From Cellulomonas soli (GTDB taxonomy: Bacteria; Actinomycetota; Actinomycetes; Actinomycetales; Cellulomonadaceae), in contig NZ_JACBZJ010000001.1 of NCBI RefSeq assembly GCF_013409305.1, positions 4,193,814 to 4,257,813 of the forward strand: a stretch of DNA of 64,000 nt. The letters are read 5' to 3'. The notes beneath the pieces are model-generated. The model did not search any database and was not told where the DNA came from. It worked only from the letters and a program-made list of their open reading frames with translations. This document shows, piece after piece, positions 44,201 through 53,254 of this stretch. The position numbers and the translations under genes are program-made. The first letter of the stretch is position 1. Each line of letters starts with the position of its first letter.

Positions 44201-44569
44201 CTGCGACTTGTCGGTGATGCCGAGGATCCGCTCGGCCTCCAGCTCGGCGGGCAGGCCGTGGGTGTCCCAGCCGAACCGGCGCTCGACGCGGCGCCCGCGC
44301 ATGGTCTGGTACCGGGGGACGACGTCCTTGACGTACCCGGTGAGCAGGTGGCCGTAGTGCGGAAGGCCGTTGGCGAACGGGGGCCCGTCGTAGAAGACGA
44401 ACTCGTTGGCGCCGTTCTCGCCGGCCTCGCGCGCCTCGACGGAGGCCAGGAACGTGCCGTCGGCCTCCCAGTGCGCGAGCACCTCGTGCTCGAGCGCGGG
44501 CAGGTCGGGCGAGGCGGGGACGGCAGGCTGGCTCTGCGAGCCGGACGAGCGGTGCAGCGGGTAGGCCAC
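41288..44569 (-). CDS. ileS: Isoleucyl-tRNA synthetase
   Basis: A 1093-residue class Ia synthetase. The HIGH motif reads HYGH ([13 protein letters not shown]); the second signature reads KASKS in [12 protein letters not shown] instead of KMSKS. The editing domain has [11 protein letters not shown], and the anticodon-binding region and C-terminal domain are complete. The GTG at 44569 has AGGAG upstream and follows a T-box leader, so expression responds to uncharged tRNA-Ile. Confidence 0.95.
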   Translation of the reverse strand: MAYPLHRSSGSQSQPAVPASPDLPALEHEVLAHWEADGTFLASVEAREAGENGANEFVFYDGPPFANGLPHYGHLLTGYVKDVVPRYQTMRGRRVERRFGWDTHGLPAELEAERILGITDKSQIDEMGIAAFNAACRESVLRYTGEWQQYVTRQARWVDFEHDYKTLDITYMESVLWAFKRLHDKGLAYEGYRVLPYCWRDETPLSNHELRMDDDVYASRQDPALTVGVRLDSGELALLWTTTPWTLPSNLALAVGPDIEYVVVEPEAGSPLAEQHAGERFVLAAPRLTAYARELGAEPTVVARLQGSDLVGRSYTPPFDYFAGHPNAHVVLAGDFVTTEDGSGIVHMAPAFGEDDMIACDAVGITPVVPIDSKGRFTAEVPDYAGQQVFEANKAVIADLKAGSGPLARVAAEQRAVLVRHETYEHSYPHCWRCRNPLIYKAVSSWFVRVTEFRDRMVELNQEIDWSPEHIKDGQFGKWLANARDWSISRNRYWGTPIPVWVSDDPAHPRTDVYGSLAALEADFGRLPLNEAGEPDLHRPFIDELTRPNPDDPTGRSTMRRIPDVLDVWFDSGSMPFAQVHYPFENADWFEHHYPGDFIVEYVGQTRGWFYLLHVLATALFDRPAFRSCVSHGIVLGDDGRKASKSLRNYPDPLVMFDTYGSDAVRWSLMGSPVLRGGNLVVAEESIRDGARQVLLPLWSTYYFFTLYAGAADGGAGYTARAVDADRVAGLPALDRYLLARTHDLVVSAQAHLDAFDIAAACEVVRDHIDVLTNWYVRTQRDRFWAEDADAFDTLWTSLEALTRVMAPLAPMVAEEVWRGLTGGRSVHLTDWPAAGEGALVADDALVAAMDQVRSVTSSALGLRKAHGQRVRQPLRTLTVAVDDPDALTPYAALLATELNVKQVQLVAADAGVAERFGIAQRLAVNARAAGPRLGRGVQAVIKAARAGSWRTDALGVVVVATDEGDVPLEPSEYELTTVVLVGDQAGDPAQGPAAAAAVLPGGGFVVLDLALDDALLAEGYARDVVRAVQDARKAAGLQVGDRIVLSLDVPRDRVGDVEDHQEFIGRETLAVRVVVEVSPTPELVVKVEKVDA

Positions 44570-44583
44570 GCGGGACGCTCCTG

Positions 44584-44806
44584 TGATCGGCACCCGGGGG
44601 TGCGCAACGGCACGGGACCGCGAGGACGACGAGCCCGGACGTCCGGGACCACCGCGGTACCACCCCGCTTGCCGGGCCCCTGACGGGGTGACCGACCACT
44701 CTGCGACGGCTGTGACGGGCCTGCCCCGTCCGGTTCTACTGGGGGCGCCCGCAGGTGCCCTGTTCTTCCGGAGGCTCACCGGTGATGGCCGGGTCGACGC
44801 CTGTGC
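44584..44806 (-). ncRNA. Isoleucine T-box leader of ileS
   Basis: On the minus strand the leader shows an ultrashort Stem I with the Ile specifier ATC at 44786-44784 (context CCGGCCATCACCGG) and the T-box core GGGTGGTACCGCG within 44670-44653. The layout matches the actinobacterial ileS T-box, which controls translation rather than termination: uncharged tRNA-Ile binds the specifier and the T-box bulge and frees the ribosome binding site. Boundaries are approximate. Confidence 0.88.
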
Positions 44807-44811
44807 GGCCC

Positions 44812-44817
44812 ATGCTA
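44812..44817 (-). promoter_or_regulatory. -10 box for the ileS T-box transcript
   Basis: TAGCAT on the minus strand lies just upstream of the T-box Stem I. The predicted transcript start near 44805 falls downstream of the GH9 stop. The -35 is not clear. Confidence 0.5.
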
Positions 44818-44853
44818 ACCGAGGTGCCCGTCGACGCCGCGACCGGCGCCTCC

Positions 44854-46620
44854 TCAGGCTGGGCCGGTGGTGCCGGTGGTGCCCGGGATCCGATACGCGA
44901 GCAGGGCCGCGACCTGGACGAGCGGGGCGTTCCAGTTGATCGTCAGCTCGTTGACGCTCCAGGCACCGATGTCGTCGACGAAGCACCGCTGGGCGGGCAG
45001 CCCGCCGACGGCGGCCGCCGCGACCTCGTCCTGCGTCGAGGAGTTCGGCCCGCCGCTGACCGTGCCGGGAGGCGGGTCGGGCAGCGTCGGGTCGAGCTGC
45101 CCGGCGTACCAGCGGCTGTGCTGGTGGTGCACGGCATCGGTGCCGTACCCCGTCACGTACGAGAGCCCCAGGGCGTTGCGACCGAGCACGTGCCCGAGCC
45201 CCGCGGTCGCGCCGCGCACGAACCGGTCCTCGCCCGTCACGTCGGCGGCGGCCAGGAGCACGGTGAGCAGGTTGAGCACCAGACCGTTCGAGCCCCAGTC
45301 GTAGCGGCCGTCGCGCGGGGCGTACGGGGTGCCGAACGGTTGGGCGGCCTGCGTGGCCAGCAGGTCCTCGGCCGCGACGACGACGGAGGCACGCACCTCC
45401 TCACGCTCGGGCAGGTCGCCGGGCACGGTCGCCAGGTCGATCCGGGCCAGGGCGGCGACGTCCTTCCAGTCGTAGCCCTCGGGGACGAACACCGGCTCGA
45501 CGCCCCCGACATGGCACGGGTTGGCCCGCAGGTCGGCCAGGTACGCGGACTCCCCCGTGGTCAGGTACAGCTCGGCGGCCGCCCAGTACCGCTCGTCGTC
45601 CAGGTGCACGTCGTCGTACGGGCCCCCACCGAAATCGGCCACGACGTTCGTGTCAGGTGCCAGCAGCACGGGCTGGGCGAGCGCTGCGGCATACGTCTCA
45701 CGTGCCGCGGTCAGCAGCTGCGCGGCGAACGTCGCGTCGTGCGCGGCCAGCACCCGGGCGCCCTGCGCTGCCACCGCGGCCAGGTTGAGCGTGGCGGACG
45801 TCGACGGGCGGTGCAGGAAACGGCGCTGCGGGTCGCGGTGCGGCAACGTCGGCAGGTGCGTCCACGCCTCGTCGTGCACCTTGTGGTGCACGAGACCCGC
45901 ATACCGGGACCCGGCGGGCACGCGCATGCGCAGCATCCACTCCAGCTCCCAGCGGGCCTCCTCGCGCAGCGCCCGCAGGAGCGCGCCGTCGACCTGCGCG
46001 CCCGCGGCCGCCCGCGCGCTCAGACGCTCGTACGTCCCGAGCAGCTGGGCCACCGCGATCCCGCCGTTGACGACGTACTTGCCCTGGTCACCGGCGTCGT
46101 ACCAGCCGCCGCTCACGTCGAGCACGTGCCCGTCGGTCCAGCCCTCGTACAGGTCGACCCCGTCGGCGGTCAGGGCACGCCCCGCGGGCAGGCACGGCAC
46201 GCGGGTGTCGCCGCCGTGGGCGCATGCGGCGGTGTGGCCGGCCGGACGAGCGTAAGCAGCGCCCGCGACCTCGGGGCCGATCGCGACACCCGAGCGCTGC
46301 AGGTGGAAGAACTGCAGGGCGTCGGCGGCGAGCGGGGCGTGCAGGTCGGCGGCGACCCGGAACGGGTGGCTGGTCGCACCGTCGGCCGCGAGCGTGAACC
46401 CCTCGCCGGGCGCGGTCAGAGCACCGACCTCGAGGGTGTGCACCGTGAACCCGGCGGACGGGTCGAGCCCGCGCGGCACGGAGGTGCCCACCCGGACGAC
46501 ATGGCCGCCCTGCTCGAGCCGCCAGGGCACCGGGTCCGCCACCGAGGTGACGAGCGTCGCGGAGAACGGGACGCCGGGCAGCTGCCCGACCTGGTCGAGG
46601 CGGACGCGCGGGGTGCTCAC
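44854..46620 (-). CDS. Intracellular glycoside hydrolase family 9 enzyme
   Basis: A 588-residue GH9 protein with an N-terminal Ig-like CelD_N-type domain (about 1-95) and an (alpha/alpha)6 catalytic domain. The catalytic base motif DAGD is at 175-178 in [17 protein letters not shown], and the acid E558 is in [10 protein letters not shown]; the HxxxR-type segment VHHQHSRW is also kept. There is no signal peptide or carbohydrate-binding module, so it should act in the cytoplasm on short cello- or gluco-oligosaccharides. GTG 46620 lies 7 bases after a TAGGGT box. Confidence 0.9.
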   Translation of the reverse strand: MSTPRVRLDQVGQLPGVPFSATLVTSVADPVPWRLEQGGHVVRVGTSVPRGLDPSAGFTVHTLEVGALTAPGEGFTLAADGATSHPFRVAADLHAPLAADALQFFHLQRSGVAIGPEVAGAAYARPAGHTAACAHGGDTRVPCLPAGRALTADGVDLYEGWTDGHVLDVSGGWYDAGDQGKYVVNGGIAVAQLLGTYERLSARAAAGAQVDGALLRALREEARWELEWMLRMRVPAGSRYAGLVHHKVHDEAWTHLPTLPHRDPQRRFLHRPSTSATLNLAAVAAQGARVLAAHDATFAAQLLTAARETYAAALAQPVLLAPDTNVVADFGGGPYDDVHLDDERYWAAAELYLTTGESAYLADLRANPCHVGGVEPVFVPEGYDWKDVAALARIDLATVPGDLPEREEVRASVVVAAEDLLATQAAQPFGTPYAPRDGRYDWGSNGLVLNLLTVLLAAADVTGEDRFVRGATAGLGHVLGRNALGLSYVTGYGTDAVHHQHSRWYAGQLDPTLPDPPPGTVSGGPNSSTQDEVAAAAVGGLPAQRCFVDDIGAWSVNELTINWNAPLVQVAALLAYRIPGTTGTTGPA

Positions 46621-46627
46621 CTCGCCC

Positions 46628-46633
46628 ACCCTA
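46628..46633 (-). promoter_or_regulatory. -10 box for the GH9 gene (probable leaderless mRNA)
   Basis: TAGGGT on the minus strand ends 7 bases before GTG 46620. No Shine-Dalgarno sequence is present; the -35 is not clear. Confidence 0.48.
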
Positions 46634-46692
46634 GGAGTGCGTGGTCCGGTCCCGCCGGAGTTCCGGGCCGGCTCGTCCGGACACGGCACAGC

Positions 46693-48186
46693 TCAGGCGT
46701 CCCCCCGGACGGGCAGCTCGCAGGTGAACCAGCGCCCGCCCTGCGGCCCGGTCCGCAGCTCGGGTGTCGACCCGTCGAGGTCGTGCGTCACGACCCGCCC
46801 GAGCCACGAACCCAGGGAGTCCAAGGCCGCGCGAACTGCGGCGTCCCGCGATGCCGCACCGCCCGGCGCCCACGCGGCCAGCCGCACCCCGCCACCCGCG
46901 TCCTGCCGCAGGTGCCACGCGCTCAGCCCATGGCCCTGCAGCAGCTGCGTCGCGTCGATCGACGGACGCCACGAGCCGTCCGCCGCCCGGAAGCGGACAG
47001 CGGCCCGACCCTCCAGACCGACCAGCACCACCCCGCGCCCGTCCCGGACCACCGCCGCGTGATCGCCCGTGCGGTAGCGCAGGAGCGGCAGGTACGGGTT
47101 CTCGTCGACCGTGACCACCACCTCTCCGCGCACGCCGTCAGCGACGGGCGAGCCCGTCGCGTCGAGGATCTCCACATGGACGCGTCGCGGCACGACCACG
47201 TGACCTCGGCCGTCGCAGGACACCGCCACCGCCCCCGTCTCCCGCAGCCCGTACAGGTCGACGACCGGCACGCCCCATCGCCCGCCGACGGCCTCGCGCA
47301 CCGCCGACGACAGCTCGGTCGCGCCGTTGACGACGGCCACCGGGTGCAGCTCCAGCCCCGCCTCGGCGAGATCCAGCAGCCGCAGGAGCGGCAGCGTCGA
47401 CGTGCTCAGCACCTGCGGGTCCACGTCGGCGAGGTAGCGCTCGCGATCACCGGGACGGCGCCACGCCGCGTCGTCGAGATTGAGCCGTGCCATGACCGGG
47501 ACGGGTCCGAGGCCACCCGGGTCGAACGCGGTCACCGCCGAGGCGTAGGTGAACGCCGCTCGTTGCTCCACCACGTTCGCGAGCACGAGGCGGCCAGGAT
47601 CCGGGACCCAAGGCACCCCGAGTCCCGCGAGCACATGCCGCAGCAGGACGACGTCGGCCGCGATCACCACCGGGTGCAACGGGATCCGCAGGGCCGCGCC
47701 CGTGCTGCCCGAGCTGGTGCCCTCGAGCACCCGGTCGAGCGGGACACCGACCGGCACGTGCGCCGCGAGATCCTCGACGAGGTCACGACGCGTCACCGTG
47801 GGCAGGTCCGACAGCGGGGTGTCGGGGCCGGTCCGGCCCTCCCGCACGGACCGTCGGTAGCGGGGCACCTCGGCGTGGGCGCGGGCGACGAGGTCGTCGA
47901 TCCAGGTCGGCTGCGCGCCGGGGGCCGCGTCGGCCGCCGCCAGCCGGGCCGCGAACGCCCGCAGCGCCTCGTGGTCGTCCGGCCGCAACCGGTCGCCGGT
48001 CGCGTGCACCCACACGGGCGCGTGCGGGTGCGCCCTCGCGGCCGCGACGCGCGCCAGACCGTCCGGACCGAGGGTGGGCCAGCGTTCGTCGTCGCCCAGC
48101 ACGGCCGCACCCATCGCCGCGTACTCCGAGAGCACCGGGTCGGGCACGACGGCAGGGGGCGTGCCGTCGCCCTCAGTAGTTCGCAT
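46693..48186 (-). CDS. PaaK-like adenylate-forming enzyme
   Basis: A 497-residue ANL-superfamily protein related to phenylacetate-CoA ligase. The phosphate-binding loop is EGTSSGSTGAALRIPL, the adenine-site motif DLYGLRETGAV, and the hinge region has LLRYRTGDHAAVV. The C-terminal domain is shortened and diverged, so CoA transfer is not certain; it may adenylate a protein or small molecule. The ATG overlaps the preceding gene by 14 bases and has AAGGAGG upstream. It ends the seven-gene pnuC/MoxR operon. Confidence 0.82.
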   Translation of the reverse strand: MRTTEGDGTPPAVVPDPVLSEYAAMGAAVLGDDERWPTLGPDGLARVAAARAHPHAPVWVHATGDRLRPDDHEALRAFAARLAAADAAPGAQPTWIDDLVARAHAEVPRYRRSVREGRTGPDTPLSDLPTVTRRDLVEDLAAHVPVGVPLDRVLEGTSSGSTGAALRIPLHPVVIAADVVLLRHVLAGLGVPWVPDPGRLVLANVVEQRAAFTYASAVTAFDPGGLGPVPVMARLNLDDAAWRRPGDRERYLADVDPQVLSTSTLPLLRLLDLAEAGLELHPVAVVNGATELSSAVREAVGGRWGVPVVDLYGLRETGAVAVSCDGRGHVVVPRRVHVEILDATGSPVADGVRGEVVVTVDENPYLPLLRYRTGDHAAVVRDGRGVVLVGLEGRAAVRFRAADGSWRPSIDATQLLQGHGLSAWHLRQDAGGGVRLAAWAPGGAASRDAAVRAALDSLGSWLGRVVTHDLDGSTPELRTGPQGGRWFTCELPVRGDA

Positions 48187-48835
48187 ACTGCGCTGCCGCC
48201 TCCTTGGCCCGCTGCTCGGCGAGCCGGCGGGCCAGCTCCTCGGCCTGCCGCTGCTCCTGCGCCAGCGCAGCGACCAGGTGCCTCTGGTGCACGCTGCTCA
48301 CGGCGAACCAGCGGTCGGACGCCAGCTCGTCGTCCTCGCCGGCCGGAAGGAGCCCGCCCGAGGCCAGGAACGCACGTGCCAGCTCCTCGCGTCCTTCTGC
48401 GTCACCCACCCAGGCCGCGGACGGGCGCAGCCCGGCCAGGGCGCGCGGCACCTGCGCGAGCACCCCCACGAACCATGCCGCGGCGCCACCTGCGCGACCT
48501 GCGGCCGCCACGACACCGGGGTGCCGATGCACCTGGGGGTCCGCCGCGAGCCAGCACACCAGCGCCGCGAGCGCGAGGCGAGAGACGCGCGGGTCGGCGG
48601 GCGCCGTCGTCGAGTCGCTCGGCCCCAGGTCCTCGTCCAGCGCCTCGAGGGTCGGGCGCTGGAGCACGCTGCCGTCCAGGAGCAGCGCGACGTCGGCGAC
48701 GAGCGCCGGGACGTGCAGGCCCGGGTCGAGGACGTCGGACGTCGCCGCGGCCAACAGGTGCAGGAGCACCGCCAGCTCGGGACCGGTCAGGCTCGGGCCC
48801 TCGATCACCGACGGCGGCAGCCGGTTCGACGTCAT
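48173..48835 (-). CDS. Unknown protein in the MoxR-vWA operon
   Basis: A 220-residue, mostly helical protein with no motif I recognise. The N-terminal two thirds are Ala/Leu-rich (PELAVLLHLLAAATSDVLDP), and the C-terminus is a long charged helix (AQEQRQAEELARRLAEQRAK), probably a coiled coil. No signal peptide or membrane helix. The ATG overlaps the vWA gene stop by 4 bases with AGGAGG upstream. Its fixed place between vWA and the adenylating enzyme suggests a partner of the vWA protein. Confidence 0.8.
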   Translation of the reverse strand: MTSNRLPPSVIEGPSLTGPELAVLLHLLAAATSDVLDPGLHVPALVADVALLLDGSVLQRPTLEALDEDLGPSDSTTAPADPRVSRLALAALVCWLAADPQVHRHPGVVAAAGRAGGAAAWFVGVLAQVPRALAGLRPSAAWVGDAEGREELARAFLASGGLLPAGEDDELASDRWFAVSSVHQRHLVAALAQEQRQAEELARRLAEQRAKEAAAQYANY

Positions 48836-50619
48836 CGTGCTCCTCCTGCCGACGTGCGCGATCCCCAGGTGCGACGGGCGAACGCCCGCGCGAACGCCAC
48901 CAGGTCGTCCTCGGTGCGGACATCGTGCACGTCGAACCCCGGGGCCATCTGCTCGAACCCGGCGACCGACGCGCGCGGCACGTCGAGGAGCAGCGTGCCG
49001 CCACCCTCCGCCGCCTCGAGGGCCCGTGCGGCCAGCGGCAGGTCGACGACCTGCTTCTCGGCCGGGTCCCACGCGGTGAACATGGTGCTGACCCCGTCGT
49101 CCGAGACCACCGCCAGGTGGGTCGGTCCACGCCGGGTCGGCCGCCTGCCGTCACCGCCGAGGTGCGTCCGCGCCAGGAGACCGAGCGGGAACGACGTCCC
49201 GCCGCCGAAGTGCGCCACGATCGCTCTGAGCACCACCGTCGCGTCGCGGGTGAACCCGTCGGTGCCGGCGATCTGCTGCGGACCGCTCCAGGTCGTCGCC
49301 TGCACCCACGCACCCGCCCGCAACGCCGACAGCGCGAGAACCGCACCGCCCAGGGCCACGGCCGACCGGTGCCGCTTCGGGTCGGGCATGGAGCCGGACG
49401 AGTCCAGGTAGAGGTCGAGGTCGAGCGGACGACGCTCGGGCTCGGCCGCGTCGTCCTCCAGGAGCTCGCGGCGTCGGGTCGTGCGCCCGGGCAGGACCAC
49501 GGGCGATGCCGCGACGGTGGCGACCCAGTCGATGTCGCCGAGGTCCTCGCCCACCGACCAGTCCTCGAGCCCGCCGAGCAGCGGCTCCGGGGACCGGTGG
49601 CTCACCCTCTCCGGGAAGCGGACCAGGTGCGGCGCCGCATGCTCGCGGTACCAGGCCACCGCGACGTCCTCGAGCGTGCTGCGCGAGCCCAGGGCGGCCA
49701 GCACGGCATGGAGCTCGGCGGGAAGCAGGGTGTTGCCACGTGAGCCGGCCGACGGGCTCGCGGCCGTGTCCGGGGCGGTGCCCGAGACCCCGGCATCCGC
49801 TGCGTCGTCAGCGGGCGGCTGCGGGGCGTCGGGCAGCGCCGCACCGACCACGGCCGGGTCGAGCGCCGGGTGCACGACCGGAGCCGCGAGCGAGTCGTCC
49901 GAGGCCAGGCCGTACGGGACATCGGTTCCCGTGCAGGCATCCGCGCACAGGAACGCGGTCCGCGGCCGTCCGGAGGTCAGGGCTTCGACCGGGAAGGCGT
50001 TGCGCACCAGGCTCGCGAACCCGCCGGCGCCCGCGACCGGGTCCCGACCGTAGGCACGCACCAGCTTGGCCAGGAGGTTCGCATGGTCCTCTCCGACCGG
50101 GGCCGGACCCGCCAGCGCGCCACGTCGCAGCCCCCACAGGATCTCGCACGCCCGCAGCACGAGCGCCATCACCGGGTCGTGCGGCGGCCCGAGGGTGCGC
50201 CACACGGCGGCCAGGTCCACCCCGGCCCGTCGCTGCAACCGGTCGTTGATGAGCAGGTCGGTCCAGAGGTTCGCGACGCCCGAGACCTGGTCGTCGAGGT
50301 CCACCAGACCCGCACGCACCCGCGCGGCGATCCGGACGGCGGAACGCCTGTCCGCGGGGGCGAGCAGGTGGTGCCCGACCTCGTGCGCGAGGATCGCGAC
50401 GGCGTGGTCTCCGAGCCCGAGCCGCGCGACCTGCGCGAGGTCGATGTGCACCTCGACCGTCGCCGTGTCGTACCAGGCGAAGGACGGTGCCGAGCCGTCC
50501 AGGTCCGCATCCGCGTGCAGCACCGGGGCGTGCATGCGTGAGGTGCGGCCCCAGGCACCCAGAGCCTGCGGCCACGCCTGCTCCCACCGGCCGACCAGCG
50601 CGGGATCGACGGCGCTCAC
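48832..50619 (-). CDS. Putative metallopeptidase-vWA domain protein (DUF2201-like)
   Basis: A 595-residue two-domain protein. Residues about 45-135 form a zincin-like domain with HEVGHH at 79-84 and a downstream NLWTDLLINDR segment resembling the DUF2201 N-terminal putative metallopeptidase. A Pro/Ala/Ser linker (about 265-330) leads to a C-terminal von Willebrand A domain with an intact MIDAS (D406, S408, S410 in DSSGSM; GGGTSF; VVSDDG). Such proteins are typically partners of MoxR ATPases, and the MoxR gene is two genes upstream. The GTG overlaps the preceding stop (GTGA). Confidence 0.85.
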   Translation of the reverse strand: MSAVDPALVGRWEQAWPQALGAWGRTSRMHAPVLHADADLDGSAPSFAWYDTATVEVHIDLAQVARLGLGDHAVAILAHEVGHHLLAPADRRSAVRIAARVRAGLVDLDDQVSGVANLWTDLLINDRLQRRAGVDLAAVWRTLGPPHDPVMALVLRACEILWGLRRGALAGPAPVGEDHANLLAKLVRAYGRDPVAGAGGFASLVRNAFPVEALTSGRPRTAFLCADACTGTDVPYGLASDDSLAAPVVHPALDPAVVGAALPDAPQPPADDAADAGVSGTAPDTAASPSAGSRGNTLLPAELHAVLAALGSRSTLEDVAVAWYREHAAPHLVRFPERVSHRSPEPLLGGLEDWSVGEDLGDIDWVATVAASPVVLPGRTTRRRELLEDDAAEPERRPLDLDLYLDSSGSMPDPKRHRSAVALGGAVLALSALRAGAWVQATTWSGPQQIAGTDGFTRDATVVLRAIVAHFGGGTSFPLGLLARTHLGGDGRRPTRRGPTHLAVVSDDGVSTMFTAWDPAEKQVVDLPLAARALEAAEGGGTLLLDVPRASVAGFEQMAPGFDVHDVRTEDDLVAFARAFARRTWGSRTSAGGAR

Positions 50620-51623
50620 ACCGTCACCGCCCTCTCGGCGAGCGCCCGGGCGCCTGCGTCGCCCAGTCGGACCACGTCGACCGCGTACGAGTGGGCCCGG
50701 CTGACCAGGACCGTGCCGGCGCGCGCGCCGTCGGGCACCAGCCCGGTGACGTCGTCCTGCCAGGGCACGGGCAGTGAGCAGCCCACGGGCGCCCGCTCGT
50801 CGAGGGCGGGCGGGACGTTCCCGAGCGGGACGAGCGCGTGACCGTGCACGTCGACGACCAACGCCCACGCCGCACCGTCGGCCCGCACCGCCCATCCGGT
50901 GGGTCCGCCCGCCACGGCCAGCGGGCGCTCGAACCACGGCCCGCCGAGCACGCGGGAGCCCCCGGCGCGCAGGACGACCCCGGGCTCCTCCCGCAGGCCG
51001 GGCCAGCTCCACCGGTCCGCCCGGTGTGCGGCGAGCACGGCCGGGACGTCGGCGTCAGGCTCCAGCGCGAGCACGGCACGGGCCAGGGTGCCCGGCAGCC
51101 GGGCGGCGGCGTCCAGCGCCGCGATGCGATAGCGGGCGAGCCCGGCGCGCCACGCGGCGACCAGCACCGCGTCCCGCACCTGCTCGACGGTCGTGGCCTC
51201 GGGGGCGCGGCCGAGCAGGTGCGCCCACAGGTCCAGGTTCGCCCCGCGTTGCACGGCAGGGGCCGCGGCGACCAGGGTCCGCACCGTCGCGGCGGGCTGG
51301 TGCGCGCACCACGCCGGCAGCGTGACCAGGATCTCCTCGACCACGCGCCTCTCGGGTCGACCGGGGCGCCACCGGGCACCGACCGTGAGATCCAGGACGG
51401 TCGCGACGAGCGCGACGACCAGCTCACCCCCCTCCGGTTCGGGCAGCTCCGCCACGAGCGGATCGACGAACGGGCCGAGGTCCACGAGCGCCGTCCGCAC
51501 CAGCACGGCGTCGACGCCGCGCTCGTGCGCGGAGCGCAGGAGGGTCTCGACGTCCGTGCTGTGCGCCGCGAGCGCACGCCCGTACGCAGACGTGCGCTCG
51601 ACGGAGCGCACAGGGCTGCTCAC
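50616..51623 (-). CDS. Unknown protein between MoxR and vWA genes
   Basis: A 335-residue protein. The first ~195 residues look like a helical solenoid (for example VVEEILVTLPAWCAHQPAATV), the remainder is beta-rich with repeated Gly/Trp strands (VLGGPWFERPLAVAGGPTGW). No enzyme motif is seen. It overlaps MoxR upstream and vWA downstream by 4 bases each. A third, lineage-variable component between MoxR and vWA is typical of MoxR-vWA ternary systems; membership is inferred from position only. Confidence 0.8.
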   Translation of the reverse strand: MSSPVRSVERTSAYGRALAAHSTDVETLLRSAHERGVDAVLVRTALVDLGPFVDPLVAELPEPEGGELVVALVATVLDLTVGARWRPGRPERRVVEEILVTLPAWCAHQPAATVRTLVAAAPAVQRGANLDLWAHLLGRAPEATTVEQVRDAVLVAAWRAGLARYRIAALDAAARLPGTLARAVLALEPDADVPAVLAAHRADRWSWPGLREEPGVVLRAGGSRVLGGPWFERPLAVAGGPTGWAVRADGAAWALVVDVHGHALVPLGNVPPALDERAPVGCSLPVPWQDDVTGLVPDGARAGTVLVSRAHSYAVDVVRLGDAGARALAERAVTV

Positions 51624-53254
51624 CGCCCGCCCCACCCGAGCCAGCGCAGGTAGCCGGAGTAGCGCTGGTGCGCGTACTTGAGCGCGAGCGCGTCCTCGTA
51701 CACGTGCCCGTGCAGCTTGGTGGCGTCCTGCCAGCCGGCGAGCAGGCCCTCGATGTGCGCGAGCCGGCGGCGCACCTCCTGCTCAGGCAGGTCGTCCAGG
51801 CCCACGGCGAGCTCGGCCAGCACCTGACCGACCGGGTCGTCGGTGTCGAGGCCCTCGGCGTCGTACTGACGGCACGCGGTGTCGAACAGGTCGCGCAGCC
51901 AGGACACCCGGTCGGTACGCAAGGGACCACGCTCGGGGTCGTCGAACGCCGGCGACTCCAGGTCGGGCTGCACCTTGTCGTGCAGCACGAACGGCAGCAC
52001 GGCGCGCAGGTCGTCGAGCGTGACCTGCGCGTCACCCCGGAAGTAGGCCATGGCCTTGGCGTAGAGGATGAGCGACTGCAGCGCCCGCACCGAGAGCCCG
52101 TTGAGCGTCTGGGCGCCGATGTCGGCGAGCTTGTCCCGGCCGGTGTCCTGCAGGGCGATGTCGTGCGGGTCGACCCCTGCGAGCCGGGCGGTGTCCTTGG
52201 TCCGGTACTCCAGCTGGCGGGCGGCGGGCTCGAGCAGCTCGAGCTGCGCGGCGAAGAACTCGAGCCGTCGACGCACGGGCTGCGGCAGTGGCACGGCGAC
52301 GACCTGCCGGTGCAGCCGGGCGTGCTCGTCGGCGTCGAACACGATGGCGGCCGGCACGTTCTCCTCGGGCCGCAGGCCTCGCTCGGCACGCAGCACCAGG
52401 TCGTCCAGGAAGCGCGAGTTGAACGACAGCGCCTTCACGACCACGTCGATGCGATCCCGCAACGCGTCGACGACCTGGTAGGTGCCGCCACCCGCGTCGT
52501 CGTTCGCCGTGAGGTACCAGGCGGCCGCGCGGGTCTCGTAGACCTGGTCGAAGACCTCGACGTACCCGTCGGCCAGCACCGTCAGGAGCGCGGACTGCGT
52601 CCGCGTGGGGATGCGGTTGTACTCGTCGACGATCTTCACGCGCCGGCCCAGCCAGGACCGCCAGGCCACGTCGATGTCCTCCAGGCGCTCCGCGGCGACG
52701 AGGTCGCGTGGCAGCGGTGTGCCGAACATGTCCTGCACGGTCAGCTGGGGGTGCCCGTGCTGCATCGCCCGCCGCACCTCGCGGACCGGGTAGCCGGCGA
52801 GCACGCCCATGAGGATCGCCGAGGCGGTCTTGCCGCGACCCGGTCCGCCGACGAGCAGGCAGCGGCCCCGCACGGCGAACGTGAGCAACGGCAGCAGCGC
52901 GAACGAGGAGTACGACTGGTCGGTGGGCAGCTCGACCTCGGCCTTGGAGTCCCCCAGCCGGAAGACCGTGCGCGGCCGCGACGGGTCGTGGAACTCCACG
53001 TCGTAGTGCGGGCTGATGATCGCGTGGTTGACCATCCAGAAGTAGGCCTGACGCAGCTTCTCGTCGAGCCGGCCCTCGACCTCGGGGCTGCGCGGCTCGC
53101 CGAAGAGGTCCTCGACACCCAGCTGGGGCGACAGCTCGGGCTGCTGCTCGGGCGGGAGCTGGGGCTGCTGCTGCGGCGATCGGGGTGCGGGGGTGCGGGT
53201 GGGCGCCACGGAGACCTGGCCGAGGCCTCGTCCGTGTGCGGTCGGTCCGGTCAT
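51620..53254 (-). CDS. MoxR-family AAA+ ATPase
   Basis: A 544-residue AAA+ protein: Pro/Gln-rich disordered N-terminus (1-50), Walker A GGPGRGKT (136-143), Walker B VKIVDE (206-211), sensor 1 N251 and arginine finger region LRDRID near 266-270. The ~250-residue helical C-terminal part is longer than in classical MoxR. MoxR ATPases act as chaperones that load or activate vWA partners, and the vWA protein is encoded two genes downstream. The ATG overlaps the nadR-like stop by 4 bases. Confidence 0.9.
   Translation of the reverse strand: MTGPTAHGRGLGQVSVAPTRTPAPRSPQQQPQLPPEQQPELSPQLGVEDLFGEPRSPEVEGRLDEKLRQAYFWMVNHAIISPHYDVEFHDPSRPRTVFRLGDSKAEVELPTDQSYSSFALLPLLTFAVRGRCLLVGGPGRGKTASAILMGVLAGYPVREVRRAMQHGHPQLTVQDMFGTPLPRDLVAAERLEDIDVAWRSWLGRRVKIVDEYNRIPTRTQSALLTVLADGYVEVFDQVYETRAAAWYLTANDDAGGGTYQVVDALRDRIDVVVKALSFNSRFLDDLVLRAERGLRPEENVPAAIVFDADEHARLHRQVVAVPLPQPVRRRLEFFAAQLELLEPAARQLEYRTKDTARLAGVDPHDIALQDTGRDKLADIGAQTLNGLSVRALQSLILYAKAMAYFRGDAQVTLDDLRAVLPFVLHDKVQPDLESPAFDDPERGPLRTDRVSWLRDLFDTACRQYDAEGLDTDDPVGQVLAELAVGLDDLPEQEVRRRLAHIEGLLAGWQDATKLHGHVYEDALALKYAHQRYSGYLRWLGWGGR

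Noticed and set aside
41387..44683. A 1098-codon plus-strand open frame opposite ileS
   Set aside because: Antisense shadow of ileS with no domain, signal or start context.
44755..49743. A 1662-codon open frame on the plus strand
   Set aside because: It runs antisense through ileS's leader, GH9, the adenylating enzyme and the vWA gene. In this G+C-rich DNA antisense frames stay open by chance, and its composition (Arg/Gly/Pro/His-rich) is that of a shadow.
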